Origin: Streptomyces sp. DT2A-34
GTDB taxonomy: Bacteria > Actinomycetota > Actinomycetes > Streptomycetales > Streptomycetaceae
Reading direction: 5' to 3'
Assembly: GCF_030499515.1 (NCBI RefSeq)
Contig: NZ_JASTWJ010000001.1
Span: forward strand, 5,250,001-5,314,000
Length of the DNA: 64,000 nucleotides
Shown: one piece after another, positions 25,937 to 35,165 of the stretch
Position numbering within the stretch: position 1 is the stretch's first letter
Layout: each line of letters opens with the position of its first letter
Program-made: the position numbers and the translations under genes
Notes under the pieces: generated by a model
Database searches by the model: none
What the model was told of the DNA's origin: nothing
What the model saw: only the letters and a program-made list of their open reading frames with translations

Positions 25937-27159
25937 ACGGCGGCCTCCCGCACGCCCGCTCCCGCCAGCGGCACCTCAGCGACCAGCCGGAACATCCCCT
26001 CCCCGACGTGGCCGACGGCCAAGGTGCCGTCCACCGCGGCGAGCCGCTCCCGCAGCCCGGCCAGCCCGGAGCCGCCACCTTCGTCGGAGGCTTCGGCAAC
26101 CCCGTCGTTCTGCACCGTCAACACCACGCGCCCCTCCGCCACCCGCACTCCCACCGCGCACTGCCCGGCATCCCCGTGCCGCAGCACATTGGTGGTCGCC
26201 TCCCGCACCACCCACGCCAGCGCCGACTGCACCTCGGCGGGTAGCCCGGCCGCCTCCCCGGTCACCTCGCACTCGATCCCGGCCGCCGTCAACACGCCCT
26301 GAGCACCGGCGAGTTCGACCCCGAGATCAGCCTCCCGGTATCCCCGTACGACCTCCCGCACCTCGCGCTGCGACTCCTGCGCGATCCGCTGCACCTCGAT
26401 CATCTGCTCCACGGCCTCGGGCTGCCCGCGCCGCGCCAGCTGCACGGCGAGCTCGCTCTTCAACGCGATGACCGCCAGATTCCGCCCCATCACATCGTGC
26501 AGATCCCGCCCGAACCGCAGCCGCTCCTCGGCGACGGCGAGCCGGGCCCGGGTCTCGCGGGCCTCGTCGAGTTCGTAGACGGCTTCGAGCAGCCAGGCGG
26601 AGAAGACGCCGATGAAGGCGAAGAAACCGCTGCCGAGCAGCGTGATCAGACCGATGACCAGCGCGGCGAAGGCGGACCGGCTCAGTAGGAGCACGAAGAG
26701 CCCCGTACCCGCCGCGAAGCCCGCGACGACGGCGGACACGCGCCTGCGGCCGCGCACTCCCAGCGCGATGTTGCTCGCCCCGAAGAACATGACGACGCTG
26801 AAGACGCTGCCCGCCGCGGAGTCGACGCCGTCACCCTCCGGACCGTACTGGACAACGGCGAGAGCCGTGGCGGCGACGGCCGTGGTGACGGCGCCGAGCG
26901 TCCACAGCAGCCGTACGGGCTGCTCACGGCGACCGCACACCCAGTCCACCGCTCGCGACGCGGTCAGGGCGCAGACCACCGCGTGCGCGCACACCATGAG
27001 CAGCAGCCAGCCACCCAGCTCGGACGGCATCTCGCCGGTGACCGGCAGCCCGACCGTCGCGACCTCCATCACCGCGAAGAAGTGGAACGACCACCTCGTG
27101 TACGTCTCGACCTTCTCCGGCGTGCTCTTGCGCCGCCACCATCCCCCCGCCTTGGGCAT
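25933..27159 (-). CDS. Sensor histidine kinase (HisKA_3 / DesK-like)
   Basis: 408 residues. Six or so membrane helices in the first 170 residues, a short coiled region, then the dimerisation helix with phospho-His in RFGRDLHDVMGRNLAVIALK (about residue 222). The catalytic domain shows EATTNVLRHGDAGQCAV (N box) and EGGGSGLAGLRER (G box, about 370). This composition is the NarX/DesK type. It overlaps its response regulator by 4 bp and lies 18 bp after the ABC permease gene. Confidence 0.92.
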   Translation of the reverse strand: MPKAGGWWRRKSTPEKVETYTRWSFHFFAVMEVATVGLPVTGEMPSELGGWLLLMVCAHAVVCALTASRAVDWVCGRREQPVRLLWTLGAVTTAVAATALAVVQYGPEGDGVDSAAGSVFSVVMFFGASNIALGVRGRRRVSAVVAGFAAGTGLFVLLLSRSAFAALVIGLITLLGSGFFAFIGVFSAWLLEAVYELDEARETRARLAVAEERLRFGRDLHDVMGRNLAVIALKSELAVQLARRGQPEAVEQMIEVQRIAQESQREVREVVRGYREADLGVELAGAQGVLTAAGIECEVTGEAAGLPAEVQSALAWVVREATTNVLRHGDAGQCAVGVRVAEGRVVLTVQNDGVAEASDEGGGSGLAGLRERLAAVDGTLAVGHVGEGMFRLVAEVPLAGAGVREAAV

Positions 27160-27177
27160 GTCCCCGCTCCCCGTACG

Positions 27178-27954
27178 TCAGCGCCTGGGTTCCCAGCGGA
27201 ACCACCGCCGTACAGCAAACACGCCCAGGACCGTCCAGGCCAGCGCGGTGAGTACGGCACCCACGGCCTCGTACGCCGACAGGTCCCCGGTCCAGCCGCC
27301 CCGCACGAGCGTGATCACCGGGGTCAGCGGCAGCAGTTCGCACACCGACGCCACCCGGTCGGGCAGGACCTCGAGCGGGACGGCCATGCCGGAGCCGAGC
27401 ATCGAGACCATCATCACGGGCAGCGTGGTAACCTGGGCGCTCTCGGTGGTGCGGGTGAACGCCGAGGTGACCGCCGCGAGGGAGGCGCACAGCACGAGGC
27501 CCAACGGCAGCGCGATCACGGCGAGATAAGGGGCGCGGGGCGCGGGCAGGTCGAGGAGGACCGCGCAGCCGACCGCCAGGAGGAGGGACTGCACGAGGCC
27601 CGTGGCGACGGCCGGCAGCGCGGACCCGGCGAGTATCTCCGTGTCCCGCAGCTCACCGGTGCGCAGCCGCTTGAGGACGAGTTCCTCGCGCCGGGCGGTG
27701 AAGACGCCGACGAGCGCCCCGTACACCGCGAAGAGCAGCGAGAATCCGACCGCGGCCGGCAGGACGACGGTGCCGGGGGTGAGCCCGGACTCCTCGAGGT
27801 CCATGTCCTTGGTCGCGGACCACACGCTGAACGGCAGAACCAGCGGCACGAACAGGGCGGCGACGAGTGTCCCCCTGCTGCGCCCGAGCAGCGTCAGCTC
27901 GGCGCGGGCCAGTGCCGTCATCCGGCCCGCCGGGGTGGTGACCGTACCGTTCAT
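27178..27954 (-). CDS. ABC-2 type transporter permease
   Basis: 258 residues from the ATG at 27954, which overlaps the ATPase stop (27951-27954). About six hydrophobic helices, for example LVAALFVPLVLPFSV and VLPAAVGFSLLFAVYGAL, fit an ABC-2 export permease. It works with the ATPase encoded upstream to export a lipid, peptide or drug. The open frame extends further upstream but only in the shadow of the ATPase gene. Confidence 0.88.
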   Translation of the reverse strand: MNGTVTTPAGRMTALARAELTLLGRSRGTLVAALFVPLVLPFSVWSATKDMDLEESGLTPGTVVLPAAVGFSLLFAVYGALVGVFTARREELVLKRLRTGELRDTEILAGSALPAVATGLVQSLLLAVGCAVLLDLPAPRAPYLAVIALPLGLVLCASLAAVTSAFTRTTESAQVTTLPVMMVSMLGSGMAVPLEVLPDRVASVCELLPLTPVITLVRGGWTGDLSAYEAVGAVLTALAWTVLGVFAVRRWFRWEPRR

Positions 27955-28916
27955 GCCGCGTACTCCTTCGCCGTCTTCTCCGCCGCGCCGGACGCCTCCC
28001 GCGCGATGCCCAGGAACGCCTCCTCCAGCGAGGCCGACCGCACATCCAGCCGCCGCAGCTCCACCCCGGCCCCCTCGGCCCACACCAGCAGCCGGGTCGC
28101 CGCCCGCTGCAGCTGACGGGTCCGCAGCCGTACGACCCGCCCGTCGACCTCGTGCCCGCTCACCCCCAGCTCGGCGAGCGGCGGCAGGTCGCCCAGGAAG
28201 TAGCCCTCGGGCAGCTCGAAGGTGATCCGCGACGGCTGGGTCGCGGTCACCTCGGCCGGTGCCCCCGCGGCCGCGATGCGCCCCTCGTGCAGGATCGCCA
28301 GCCGATCGGCGAGGCCCTCGGCCTCCTCCAGGTAGTGCGTGGTCAGCAGCACGGTCGTACCGGCGTCACGCAGCCCGCGCACCAACTCCCAGGTGTCCCG
28401 GCGCCCTTCGGCGTCGAGGCCGGTCGTCGGCTCGTCCAGGAACAGCACCTCGGGATCCCCGAGCAGCGCGAGCGCCAGATCCAGGCGCCGCCGCTCACCC
28501 CCGGACAACTGCTTGACGCGTACCCCGGCCTTTCCCGCGAGCCCGACGAGCTCCAGTACCTCACCCTCGGGCCGGCCCCCGCTCACACACCCCGCCCACA
28601 TCCGCGCGGTCTCGGCGACGGTCAGCTCGGACGGAAACCCGCCCTCCTGCAGCATCACCCCGGTCCGCGGCCGTACGACGGCCCGCTCGGTGTAGGGGTC
28701 GTGCCCGAGCACCCGGACCCGCCCCCCGGCCGGCCGGGCGAGCCCTTCCAGCAATTCCACGGTCGACGTCTTGCCCGCACCGTTGGTGCCGAGCAGCGCG
28801 AAGACCTCGCCGCGGTCCACGGAGAACGAGATTCCGCGCACTGCCTCGAACCCGCCCCCGTACACACGCCGCAGGTCAGTGACCTCAATCACGTGTTCGT
28901 GTTCGTCGATGTTCAT
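27951..28916 (-). CDS. ABC transporter ATP-binding protein (drug-export type)
   Basis: 321 residues, ATG 28916. Walker A LLGTNGAGKTSTVELL (about 41-56), Q-loop in VMLQEGGF, signature QLSGGERRRLDLA, Walker B EVLFLDEPTTGLD, and switch His in LLTTHYLEEAE. The C-terminal 90 residues form the extra domain found in DrrA/YadG-type exporters. First gene of the minus-strand module ATPase-permease-kinase-regulator. Confidence 0.94.
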   Translation of the reverse strand: MNIDEHEHVIEVTDLRRVYGGGFEAVRGISFSVDRGEVFALLGTNGAGKTSTVELLEGLARPAGGRVRVLGHDPYTERAVVRPRTGVMLQEGGFPSELTVAETARMWAGCVSGGRPEGEVLELVGLAGKAGVRVKQLSGGERRRLDLALALLGDPEVLFLDEPTTGLDAEGRRDTWELVRGLRDAGTTVLLTTHYLEEAEGLADRLAILHEGRIAAAGAPAEVTATQPSRITFELPEGYFLGDLPPLAELGVSGHEVDGRVVRLRTRQLQRAATRLLVWAEGAGVELRRLDVRSASLEEAFLGIAREASGAAEKTAKEYAA

Positions 28917-29011
28917 GACATCAGCGTCCCGGCAACGGGAGCCCGGCAGCAGTGCGCGCTGTCACCACTCCGCATGACAAATGTCAGGCGGACCGGCCGC
29001 GGATACAAGAA

Positions 29012-29038
29012 AGACCCCGGTCCATTGGACCGGGGTCT
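29012..29038. terminator. Terminator downstream of tRNA-Gly
   Basis: Perfect 12-bp arms AGACCCCGGTCC and complement with a 3-nt loop; followed by TTTC on the minus strand. Confidence 0.85.
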
Positions 29039-29046
29039 CATTCCCG

Positions 29047-29119
29047 AGCGGACGACGAGGCTCGAACTCGCGACCTCAACCTTGGCAAGGTTGCGCTCTA
29101 CCAACTGAGCTACGTCCGC
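29047..29119 (-). tRNA. tRNA-Gly(GCC), second copy, no encoded CCA
   Basis: Identical in sequence to the copy at 25223-25298 over the mature body, but followed by CGG rather than CCA. Confidence 0.95.
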
Positions 29120-29199
29120 ATTGCCCCCGACCGGCTCTCACCGATCGGTGCGAGCACCAGCCTACCTGATCCACATCGGTGGTCGGACCGGCGGTGCAG

Positions 29200-29271
29200 A
29201 GCGGGTGACAGGAATTGCACACTGCGCCTTCCCCCTGGAAGGGGGATGTTCTACTACTGAACTACACCCGC
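29200..29271 (-). tRNA. tRNA-Gly(UCC) with non-canonical D and T loops
   Basis: On the minus strand GCGGGTG pairs with CACCCGC. The anticodon stem TCCCC/GGGGA encloses loop CTTCCAG, giving UCC. The D loop reads AGTAGTA, so the usual G18-G19 pair is not intact. The T arm reads GTGCAATT where GTTCRAnn is normal, and the T stem is weak. CCA is not encoded. It is 80 bp upstream (in transcription sense) of tRNA-Gly(GCC). It may be a specialised glycine carrier. Confidence 0.85.
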
Positions 29272-29426
29272 ATGCTCGGCGAGCTGGGCTTTTCTGCCCC
29301 GCCCGGCGGCGTGCTCCAGACATTAGCTGATCAGCAGGGGGGTAGCGCAAGTCGGTTGTCGCACCGGCCCAAGTCGGCCGCCCTCAAGGCCCGCTGACGG
29401 ACCCTGAGGGCAGCCCTCGGGCCGCC

Positions 29427-29744
29427 TCACTGCGCCGAGGCGAACGCCTCGTAGACCTTCTTGGGGATCCGGCCGCGGGCCGGTACCTCCATCTTGTTGG
29501 CCTGGGCCCAGGCCCGTACGGCCGCCGGGTCCGGAGCGACCTCGGTCTGCTTGTACGTCTTGCCTGACTTCGACCGCTTGCGGCCGGCCTCCACGTACGG
29601 CGCGAGCGCCTTACGCAGTTTCTTGGCATTGGCTTCATTCAGGTCGATCTCGTACGACTTGCCGTCGAGTCCGAAGGCGATCGTTTCCGCCGCTTCCGAG
29701 CCGTCGATGTCGTCAAAGAGAGTGACCACGACCTTCTGCGCCAC
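29427..29744 (-). CDS. lsrL: Lsr2-like nucleoid protein
   Basis: 105 residues from GTG 29744 (AGGGACC upstream). N-terminal dimerisation domain QKVVVTLFDDIDGSEA and DLNEANAKKLRKALAPYV; basic linker; C-terminal AT-hook-like DNA-binding domain AVRAWAQANKMEVPARGRIP. The RGR core that enters the minor groove is present. Streptomyces carry a main Lsr2 and a paralogue; the position beside purSQL fits the paralogue (LsrL). It binds AT-rich DNA and silences foreign genes. Its own promoter region is unusually AT-rich for this genome. Confidence 0.9.
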   Translation of the reverse strand: MAQKVVVTLFDDIDGSEAAETIAFGLDGKSYEIDLNEANAKKLRKALAPYVEAGRKRSKSGKTYKQTEVAPDPAAVRAWAQANKMEVPARGRIPKKVYEAFASAQ

Positions 29745-30077
29745 GAATATCGGTCCCTTCGTACGGCACGTTGACAATTCATTTGTACCGTGCCCGACAA
29801 TGCATTGTGAAGTTCGACTTAATCCTCCCGCGTGTCAAAAATCAAGAGGGAGCGAAGCGACTTCGATTGAGGGTGGTGGTGGGAGACGGGCGGGCGCAAT
29901 AGGTATCGGGTGTCGATCCGGGATCTTTTCCGGAACTTTTCGTCGATGGAGGCCGGTGCTTCCGGATCGTGACTGCCATCACGTAGCTTCCTACAAGTCG
30001 ACGCGCGTAGAAATTTTGTGCAGGTAGTCTGAAACCACTGCAGGAACCTGCTCAGCACCACACCACCGGGAGTGCAC
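29745..30077. promoter_or_regulatory. Divergent promoter region lsr2-like / purS
   Basis: 333 bp without a gene, locally AT-rich. A perfect 12-bp palindrome ACAATGCATTGT lies at 29797-29808. TTGACA (29771-29776) with GACAAT (29796-29801) could form a plus-strand promoter with a 19-bp spacer. Closer to purS, TAGTCT (30025-30030) is a possible -10. AT-rich DNA next to an Lsr2-type gene may reflect autoregulation. Confidence 0.4.
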
Positions 30078-30341
30078 GTGGCACGCGTCGTAGTCGACGT
30101 CATGCTCAAGCCGGAGATCCTCGACCCCCAGGGCCAGGCGGTGCAGCGCGCACTGCCGCGGCTGGGTTTCGAAGGCATCTCGGACGTACGTCAGGGAAAG
30201 CGTTTCGAACTGGAAGTTGACGGGCCGGTCGACGAGGCCGCGCTCGCCCGCATCCACGATCTTGCGGAATCCTTCCTCGCCAACACCGTCATCGAGGACT
30301 TCACCGTCCGGGTCGAGGAAGTCGCGGAGGCCGCGAAGTGA
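30078..30341 (+). CDS. purS: FGAM synthase subunit PurS
   Basis: 87 residues from GTG 30078, chosen because GGGAG sits at 30068-30072. [19 protein letters not shown] and RQGKRFEL are PurS motifs. It bridges PurL and PurQ in the three-part formylglycinamidine ribonucleotide synthase. The stop overlaps the purQ start by 4 bp. Confidence 0.95.
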   Translation: MARVVVDVMLKPEILDPQGQAVQRALPRLGFEGISDVRQGKRFELEVDGPVDEAALARIHDLAESFLANTVIEDFTVRVEEVAEAAK

Positions 30342-31018
30342 CCGCTCGTATTGGCGTCGTCACTTTCCCGGGCTCTCTCGACGACCGGGACACGCAACGT
30401 GCGATCCGGCTCGCTGGTGCCGAACCGGTCGCCCTGTGGCACAAGGACAAGGACCTCAAGCAGGTCGACGCGGTGGTTCTGTGCGGCGGTTTCTCCTACG
30501 GCGACTATCTGCGCGCCGGAGCCATCGCCCGCTTCTCGCCGGTGATGGACACGGTCATCGAGCAGGCGAAGGCCGGTCTGCCGGTCCTCGGCATCTGCAA
30601 CGGCTTCCAGATCCTCACCGAGGCCCACCTCCTCCCGGGCGGGATGCTCGGCAACGACCACCTGCACTTCATCTGCCGTGACCAGAAGCTGCGGGTGGAG
30701 AACGCGGAGACCTCCTGGACCAGCGACTACAGCGCCGGCCAGGAGATCCACATCCCGCTGAAGAACATGGACGGCCGGTACGTCGCCGACCCGTACACGC
30801 TGGACAAGCTGGAGGCCGAGGGCCGCGTCGCCTTCCGCTACCTCGACTTCAACCCGAACGGCTCGCTCAACGACATCGCCGGCATCACCAACGAGGCCGG
30901 CAACGTCGTAGGCCTGATGCCGCACCCGGAGCACGCCGTGGAGCCGCTCATCGGCACCGGCCGCACCGACGGCCTCCCCTTCTTCACCTCGATCCTCAAG
31001 AAGCTGGTCAACGCATGA
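30338..31018 (+). CDS. purQ: FGAM synthase glutaminase subunit PurQ
   Basis: 226 residues from GTG 30338. Class I glutamine amidotransferase with nucleophile Cys in [13 protein letters not shown] (about residue 86) and catalytic His/Glu in [11 protein letters not shown]. It supplies ammonia to PurL. Overlaps both neighbours by 4 bp, so purS, purQ and purL are translationally coupled. Confidence 0.97.
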   Translation: MTARIGVVTFPGSLDDRDTQRAIRLAGAEPVALWHKDKDLKQVDAVVLCGGFSYGDYLRAGAIARFSPVMDTVIEQAKAGLPVLGICNGFQILTEAHLLPGGMLGNDHLHFICRDQKLRVENAETSWTSDYSAGQEIHIPLKNMDGRYVADPYTLDKLEAEGRVAFRYLDFNPNGSLNDIAGITNEAGNVVGLMPHPEHAVEPLIGTGRTDGLPFFTSILKKLVNA

Positions 31019-33273
31019 GCCGGACGCCTCTGGACACGGTCGAGCACGCGGCCGCGACCCCCGACGTCGAGCTGCCCTGGGCCGAACTCGGTCTGAAGAA
31101 GGACGAGTACGAGAGGGTCGTGGAGATCCTCGGCCGTCGGCCCACCGGTGCCGAGCTGGCCATGTACTCCGTCATGTGGTCCGAGCACTGCTCGTACAAG
31201 TCGTCGAAGGTGCACCTGCGCCAGTTCGGTGAGAAGGCCCCGCAGTCCGACGCCCTGCTCGTCGGCATCGGCGAGAACGCGGGCGTCGTCGACGTCGGCC
31301 AGGGTTACGCGGTCACCTTCAAGGTCGAGTCGCACAACCACCCGTCGTACGTCGAGCCCTACCAGGGCGCGGCCACGGGTGTCGGCGGCATCGTGCGCGA
31401 CATCATCGCGATGGGCGCGCGGCCGGTCGCCGTGGTCGACCCGCTGCGGTTCGGTGCGGCCGACCACCCGGACACCAAGCGCGTCCTCCCCGGTGTCGTC
31501 GCCGGCATCGGCGGTTACGGCAACTGCCTCGGCCTCCCGAATATCGGCGGCGAGGTCGTCTTCGACGCTTGCTACCAGGGCAACCCGCTGGTCAACGCCG
31601 GTGCCATCGGTGTGATGCGGCACGAGGACATCCACCTGGCGAAGGCGTCCGGCGCGGGCAACAAGGTCATCCTGTACGGGGCTCGTACGGGTGGTGACGG
31701 CATCGGTGGTGCCTCGATCCTCGCGTCCGAGACCTTCGACGACGCCAAGCCCTCCAAGCGCCCGGCGGTCCAGGTCGGCGACCCCTTCCAGGAGAAGCTG
31801 CTCATCGAGTGCACCCTGGAGGCCTTCAAGGAGAAGCTGGTCGTCGGCATCCAGGACCTGGGTGCGGCGGGCCTGTCCTGCGCCACGTCCGAGCTGGCCT
31901 CGAACGGCTCCGGCGGCATGCGCGTGACCCTGGACGACGTACCGCTGCGTGACTCGACCCTCTCGCCCGAGGAAATCCTCATGAGCGAGTCGCAGGAACG
32001 CATGTGCGCGGTCGTGGAGCCGGGGAAGGTCGACCGGTTCCTGGAGATCTGCGAGAAGTGGGACGTCATCGCCACTGTTATCGGTGAGGTGACCGAAGGC
32101 GACCGCCTGGAGATCTACTGGCACGGCGGCAAGATCGTCGACGTCGACCCGCGCACGGTGGCGCACGAGGGCCCGGTCTACGAGCGCCCGTACGCCCGCC
32201 CGTCCTGGCAGGACGAGCTGCAGGCGGACGACGCGAACAAGCTGCCGCGCCCGCAGACGTCGCAGGAGCTGAAGGACCAGGTCCTGAAGCTGGTCGCGTC
32301 CCCGAACCAGGCCTCCAAGAAGTGGGTCACGTCCCAGTACGACCACTTCGTGCAGGGCAACACCGTCCTCGCCCAGCCCGAGGACTCCGGCATGATCCGC
32401 ATCGACGAGGAGACCGGCCTCGGCGTCGCCATCGCGACGGACGGCAACGGCCGGTACGCGAAGCTGGACCCGTACCACGGCGCCCAGCTGGCCCTCGCGG
32501 AGGCGTACCGCAACGTCGCCACGACCGGTGCCAAGCCGCTCGCGGTCTCCGACTGCCTGAACTTCGGCTCGCCCGAGGACCCGGCGGTCATGTGGCAGTT
32601 CGCGGAGGCGGTACGCGGACTGGCGGACGCCTGCCAGCAGTTGGGCACCCCGGTGACCGGCGGCAACGTCTCGCTCTACAACCAGACCGGCGAGGTCGCC
32701 ATCCACCCGACCCCGGTGGTCGCGGTCCTCGGCGTCATCGACGACGTGGCCCGGCGCACGCCGGTCGCTTTCCAGGAGGAGGGCCAGCTGCTGTACCTCC
32801 TCGGCGACACGCGTGAGGAGTTCAGCGGCTCTGCCTGGTCGCAGGTCGTCCACGACCACCTGGGCGGTCTGCCCCCGCAGGTGGACCTGGAGCGCGAGCG
32901 CCTGCTCGCCGAGATCCTGATCTCCGCCTCCCGCGACGGCATGATCGACTCCGCGCACGACCTGTCCGACGGCGGCCTCATCCAGGCGGTCGTAGAGTCG
33001 GCCCTGCTCGGCGGCAAGGGCGCGCGTCTGGTCGTCCCGGACGGTCTGGACGCCTTCACCTTCCTCTTCTCCGAGTCGGCGGGACGCGCGATCGTCGCCG
33101 TGCCGCGCTCCGAGGAGGTCCGCTTCAACGACATGTGCGGTGCGCGGGGCCTGCCGGCCACCCGTATCGGTGTCGTGGACGGCGACTCCGTCGACCTCCA
33201 GGGCGAGTTCGCGCTCAGCCTGGAGGAGCTGCGGAAGGCCCACGAGGAGACCATCCCGGCGCTGCTCGCCTGA
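31015..33273 (+). CDS. purL: FGAM synthase large subunit PurL
   Basis: 752 residues, the small-PurL class that needs separate PurS and PurQ. Motifs include [50 protein letters not shown] and HDLSDGGL. It catalyses ATP-dependent conversion of FGAR to FGAM. A strong terminator follows. Confidence 0.98.
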   Translation: MSRTPLDTVEHAAATPDVELPWAELGLKKDEYERVVEILGRRPTGAELAMYSVMWSEHCSYKSSKVHLRQFGEKAPQSDALLVGIGENAGVVDVGQGYAVTFKVESHNHPSYVEPYQGAATGVGGIVRDIIAMGARPVAVVDPLRFGAADHPDTKRVLPGVVAGIGGYGNCLGLPNIGGEVVFDACYQGNPLVNAGAIGVMRHEDIHLAKASGAGNKVILYGARTGGDGIGGASILASETFDDAKPSKRPAVQVGDPFQEKLLIECTLEAFKEKLVVGIQDLGAAGLSCATSELASNGSGGMRVTLDDVPLRDSTLSPEEILMSESQERMCAVVEPGKVDRFLEICEKWDVIATVIGEVTEGDRLEIYWHGGKIVDVDPRTVAHEGPVYERPYARPSWQDELQADDANKLPRPQTSQELKDQVLKLVASPNQASKKWVTSQYDHFVQGNTVLAQPEDSGMIRIDEETGLGVAIATDGNGRYAKLDPYHGAQLALAEAYRNVATTGAKPLAVSDCLNFGSPEDPAVMWQFAEAVRGLADACQQLGTPVTGGNVSLYNQTGEVAIHPTPVVAVLGVIDDVARRTPVAFQEEGQLLYLLGDTREEFSGSAWSQVVHDHLGGLPPQVDLERERLLAEILISASRDGMIDSAHDLSDGGLIQAVVESALLGGKGARLVVPDGLDAFTFLFSESAGRAIVAVPRSEEVRFNDMCGARGLPATRIGVVDGDSVDLQGEFALSLEELRKAHEETIPALLA

Positions 33274-33285
33274 GTTCCGTACCCC

Positions 33286-33321
33286 CGAAGCCCCCGTCCG
33301 GTCCGCCGGGCGGGGGCTTCG
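33286..33321 (+). terminator. Terminator of purSQL
   Basis: CGAAGCCCCCG and CGGGGGCTTCG arms with a short GC-rich interior. Confidence 0.85.
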
Positions 33322-33361
33322 TCGTGCGCTGACCTGTGCGCCGACTTCTGGTTGCACGTAA

Positions 33362-33380
33362 TTACGTAGTTCCGTAATAT
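33362..33380. promoter_or_regulatory. Operator overlapping -10 box of the ArsR-like gene
   Basis: TTACG-TAGTTC-CGTAA (33362-33377) overlaps TAATAT (33375-33380), which lies six nt before the GTG start at 33387. This suggests a leaderless, self-repressed gene. Confidence 0.55.
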
Positions 33381-33386
33381 CGGGGC

Positions 33387-33887
33387 GTGGAACTTGAGCA
33401 ACGCGTCGCCGACCTGGAGCGACGGCTGGCGGCGCTGGAGAACGCGCAGCACACCGCTCCCCGCCTCGGTGAGGGCGACTTCTGGGCCCTGCAGGGGTTC
33501 AAGGAGCAGTTGGCCCAGCTGAAGGCGGCCGATGGAGGGGTGCTGTTCACCGGCGCCGTGCGGCTGCCGACCGGGGAGCAGTACGAGTGGCAGCACGGGG
33601 CGCTGACCGAAGGGCTGCTGGACGACGACTGGACCGAGTCCGCCGAGTCGTTCGCGGCGCTCGGGCATCCGGTGCGGCTGCGGCTGCTGCGCGAGGTCAT
33701 CGGCGGCCGGCGCACGGCGGCCGAACTCGCCGAGCTGGACGAGGTCGGCACGACCGGCCAGATCTACCACCACCTGCGCCAACTGACCGGCGCGGGCTGG
33801 CTGCACACGACGGGCCGGGGCCGCTACGAGGTACCGCCGGGGCGGGTCGTACCGCTGCTGGTGGCGCTGTCGACAGCCCGGCCGTGA
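33387..33887 (+). CDS. ArsR-like winged-helix regulator
   Basis: 166 residues from GTG 33387. An N-terminal coiled coil (MELEQRVADLERRLAALE) precedes a variable part, then a winged helix in the second half: FAALGHPVRLRLLREVIGG, GTTGQIYHHLRQLTGAGWL and HTTGRGRYEVPPGR. The GHPxRLxLL start is typical of ArsR/helix-turn-helix_20 regulators. No clear metal-binding Cys. A palindrome covers its promoter, and the next gene (M23 peptidase) follows 29 bp later, so it probably controls that peptidase. Confidence 0.8.
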   Translation: MELEQRVADLERRLAALENAQHTAPRLGEGDFWALQGFKEQLAQLKAADGGVLFTGAVRLPTGEQYEWQHGALTEGLLDDDWTESAESFAALGHPVRLRLLREVIGGRRTAAELAELDEVGTTGQIYHHLRQLTGAGWLHTTGRGRYEVPPGRVVPLLVALSTARP

Positions 33888-33916
33888 CGCGAAGAAGACA
33901 TGAGCAAGGGGGAACG

Positions 33917-34774
33917 ATGTCCGCACGCAAACTGGTCACCCTCACCTACCGAGGGCTGCAACTGGCCTTCCTCGGCCTGGTGATCGCGCACTTCTCACTG
34001 GACCTCGGGTATCCGTGGTGGTGGAACTTCCTGCCGATCGTCCTGGCCTACGCCCTCGTCATCGTGGCCAACCGGTGGGGCGGCACCCCGGACAGCCCGC
34101 GCGCGGCCCGGGAGCCCGTCGAGGTCGCCCCGCCCGTCACCGGCCGCTGGACCGCGCTGAACAGCCCGGCCGACCGCACGCCGAGCCACGGCACGCACGC
34201 GTACGGCCAGACGTTCGCCATCGACGTCGTCGCCGAGCCCGAGCCCGGCGCCCGCCCCGGTTTCCGCTCGCTCTGGCCGATCGCCCGCCGCAACAGCGCC
34301 TTCCCCGCCTTCGGGGCCCCGCTTCTCGCGGTCGCCGACGCCACCGTCGTACGGGCCTCAGACGGGCAGCGCGACCACCTGAGCCGCACCTCGCTGCCCG
34401 CCCTGCTGTACCTGATGCTCGTGGAGGGGTCCGTGCGCGACCTGCTCGGGGTCAAGCGGATCGTCGGCAACCACGTCATCCTCGACCTCGGCGACGGCAC
34501 CTACGCGCTCTACGCCCACCTGCGGCGCGGCTCGCTCACCGTCCGCGAGGGCGACCGGGTGACCGCCGGCCGGCCGCTGGCCCGCTGCGGAAACTCCGGC
34601 AACTCCACCGAGCCCCACCTCCACTTCCAGCTGATGGACGGCCCCGACCCGGACAGCGCCCGCGGCATCCCCTTCACCTGGCGCGGCATCGGCGTCCCGC
34701 GCAACCAGGAGGCGTTCGAGGTGCCCACGGCGGACTCGCAGCCCGCATGGGCTGCTCACCCGGCTGGGGACTGA
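33917..34774 (+). CDS. Membrane-anchored M23 family metallopeptidase
   Basis: 285 residues, ATG 33917 with AAGGGGGAA upstream. Two membrane helices at the N-terminus (about 10-55), then a LytM/M23 domain: SHGTHAYGQTFAIDVV carries the first zinc ligands (His and Asp), VGNHVILDLGDGTYALYAHL the middle strand, and STEPHLHFQLMD the last His pair. These enzymes cut peptidoglycan cross-bridges; many anchored forms act in cell-wall remodelling. Likely co-transcribed with the ArsR-like regulator. Confidence 0.85.
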   Translation: MSARKLVTLTYRGLQLAFLGLVIAHFSLDLGYPWWWNFLPIVLAYALVIVANRWGGTPDSPRAAREPVEVAPPVTGRWTALNSPADRTPSHGTHAYGQTFAIDVVAEPEPGARPGFRSLWPIARRNSAFPAFGAPLLAVADATVVRASDGQRDHLSRTSLPALLYLMLVEGSVRDLLGVKRIVGNHVILDLGDGTYALYAHLRRGSLTVREGDRVTAGRPLARCGNSGNSTEPHLHFQLMDGPDPDSARGIPFTWRGIGVPRNQEAFEVPTADSQPAWAAHPAGD

Positions 34775-34777
34775 TCC

Positions 34778-35022
34778 GTACGGGACGATCAACATCGAGG
34801 CCGCTGCGCCGGGCGCCGCGGTGGCGCCCGGCAGGACCACGGTGAAGCTGCTGTACTGCCCGTACGGACAGGCAGCGCTGGGACGTCGACCACCACAGCG
34901 CGGCCGAGGTGACGGCGAGCCCCCCGGGGAGCGCCGTGCCGGTCACGACGGCAGCTGAGACAGCCACCCCGGACGACACCGGCAACCCCACCTACTACCT
35001 CTACACGATCACTGTCCGCTGA
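34778..35022 (+). pseudogene. Frameshifted remnant of a secreted or surface protein C-terminus
   Basis: Two coding-like pieces in different frames join near 34868: first YGTINIEAAAPGAAVAPG then TTVKLLYCPYGQ, and then, in another frame, RWDVDHHSAAEV and GNPTYYLYTITVR before a TGA at 35020-35022. Together they read like the end of one protein broken by a one-base shift. No start is visible. The family is not recognised. Confidence 0.4.
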
Positions 35023-35153
35023 TCGCTGGGCAGCCGAGGACCGTGCCGCCCGCCGACTGGACACCGTCGCCGAACTCATCGGAGTGCGCCGCGATGCCCG
35101 CAGGCCCTCGCCAGTAGAGGCAGACAGGGCCCGCGACGGCATCGTAGCCCGCA

Positions 35154-35159
35154 TAGGCT
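35154..35159 (+). promoter_or_regulatory. -10-like box for leaderless gene at 35166
   Basis: TAGGCT, six nt before ATG 35166, no ribosome site. Confidence 0.5.
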
Positions 35160-35165
35160 GCCCCT

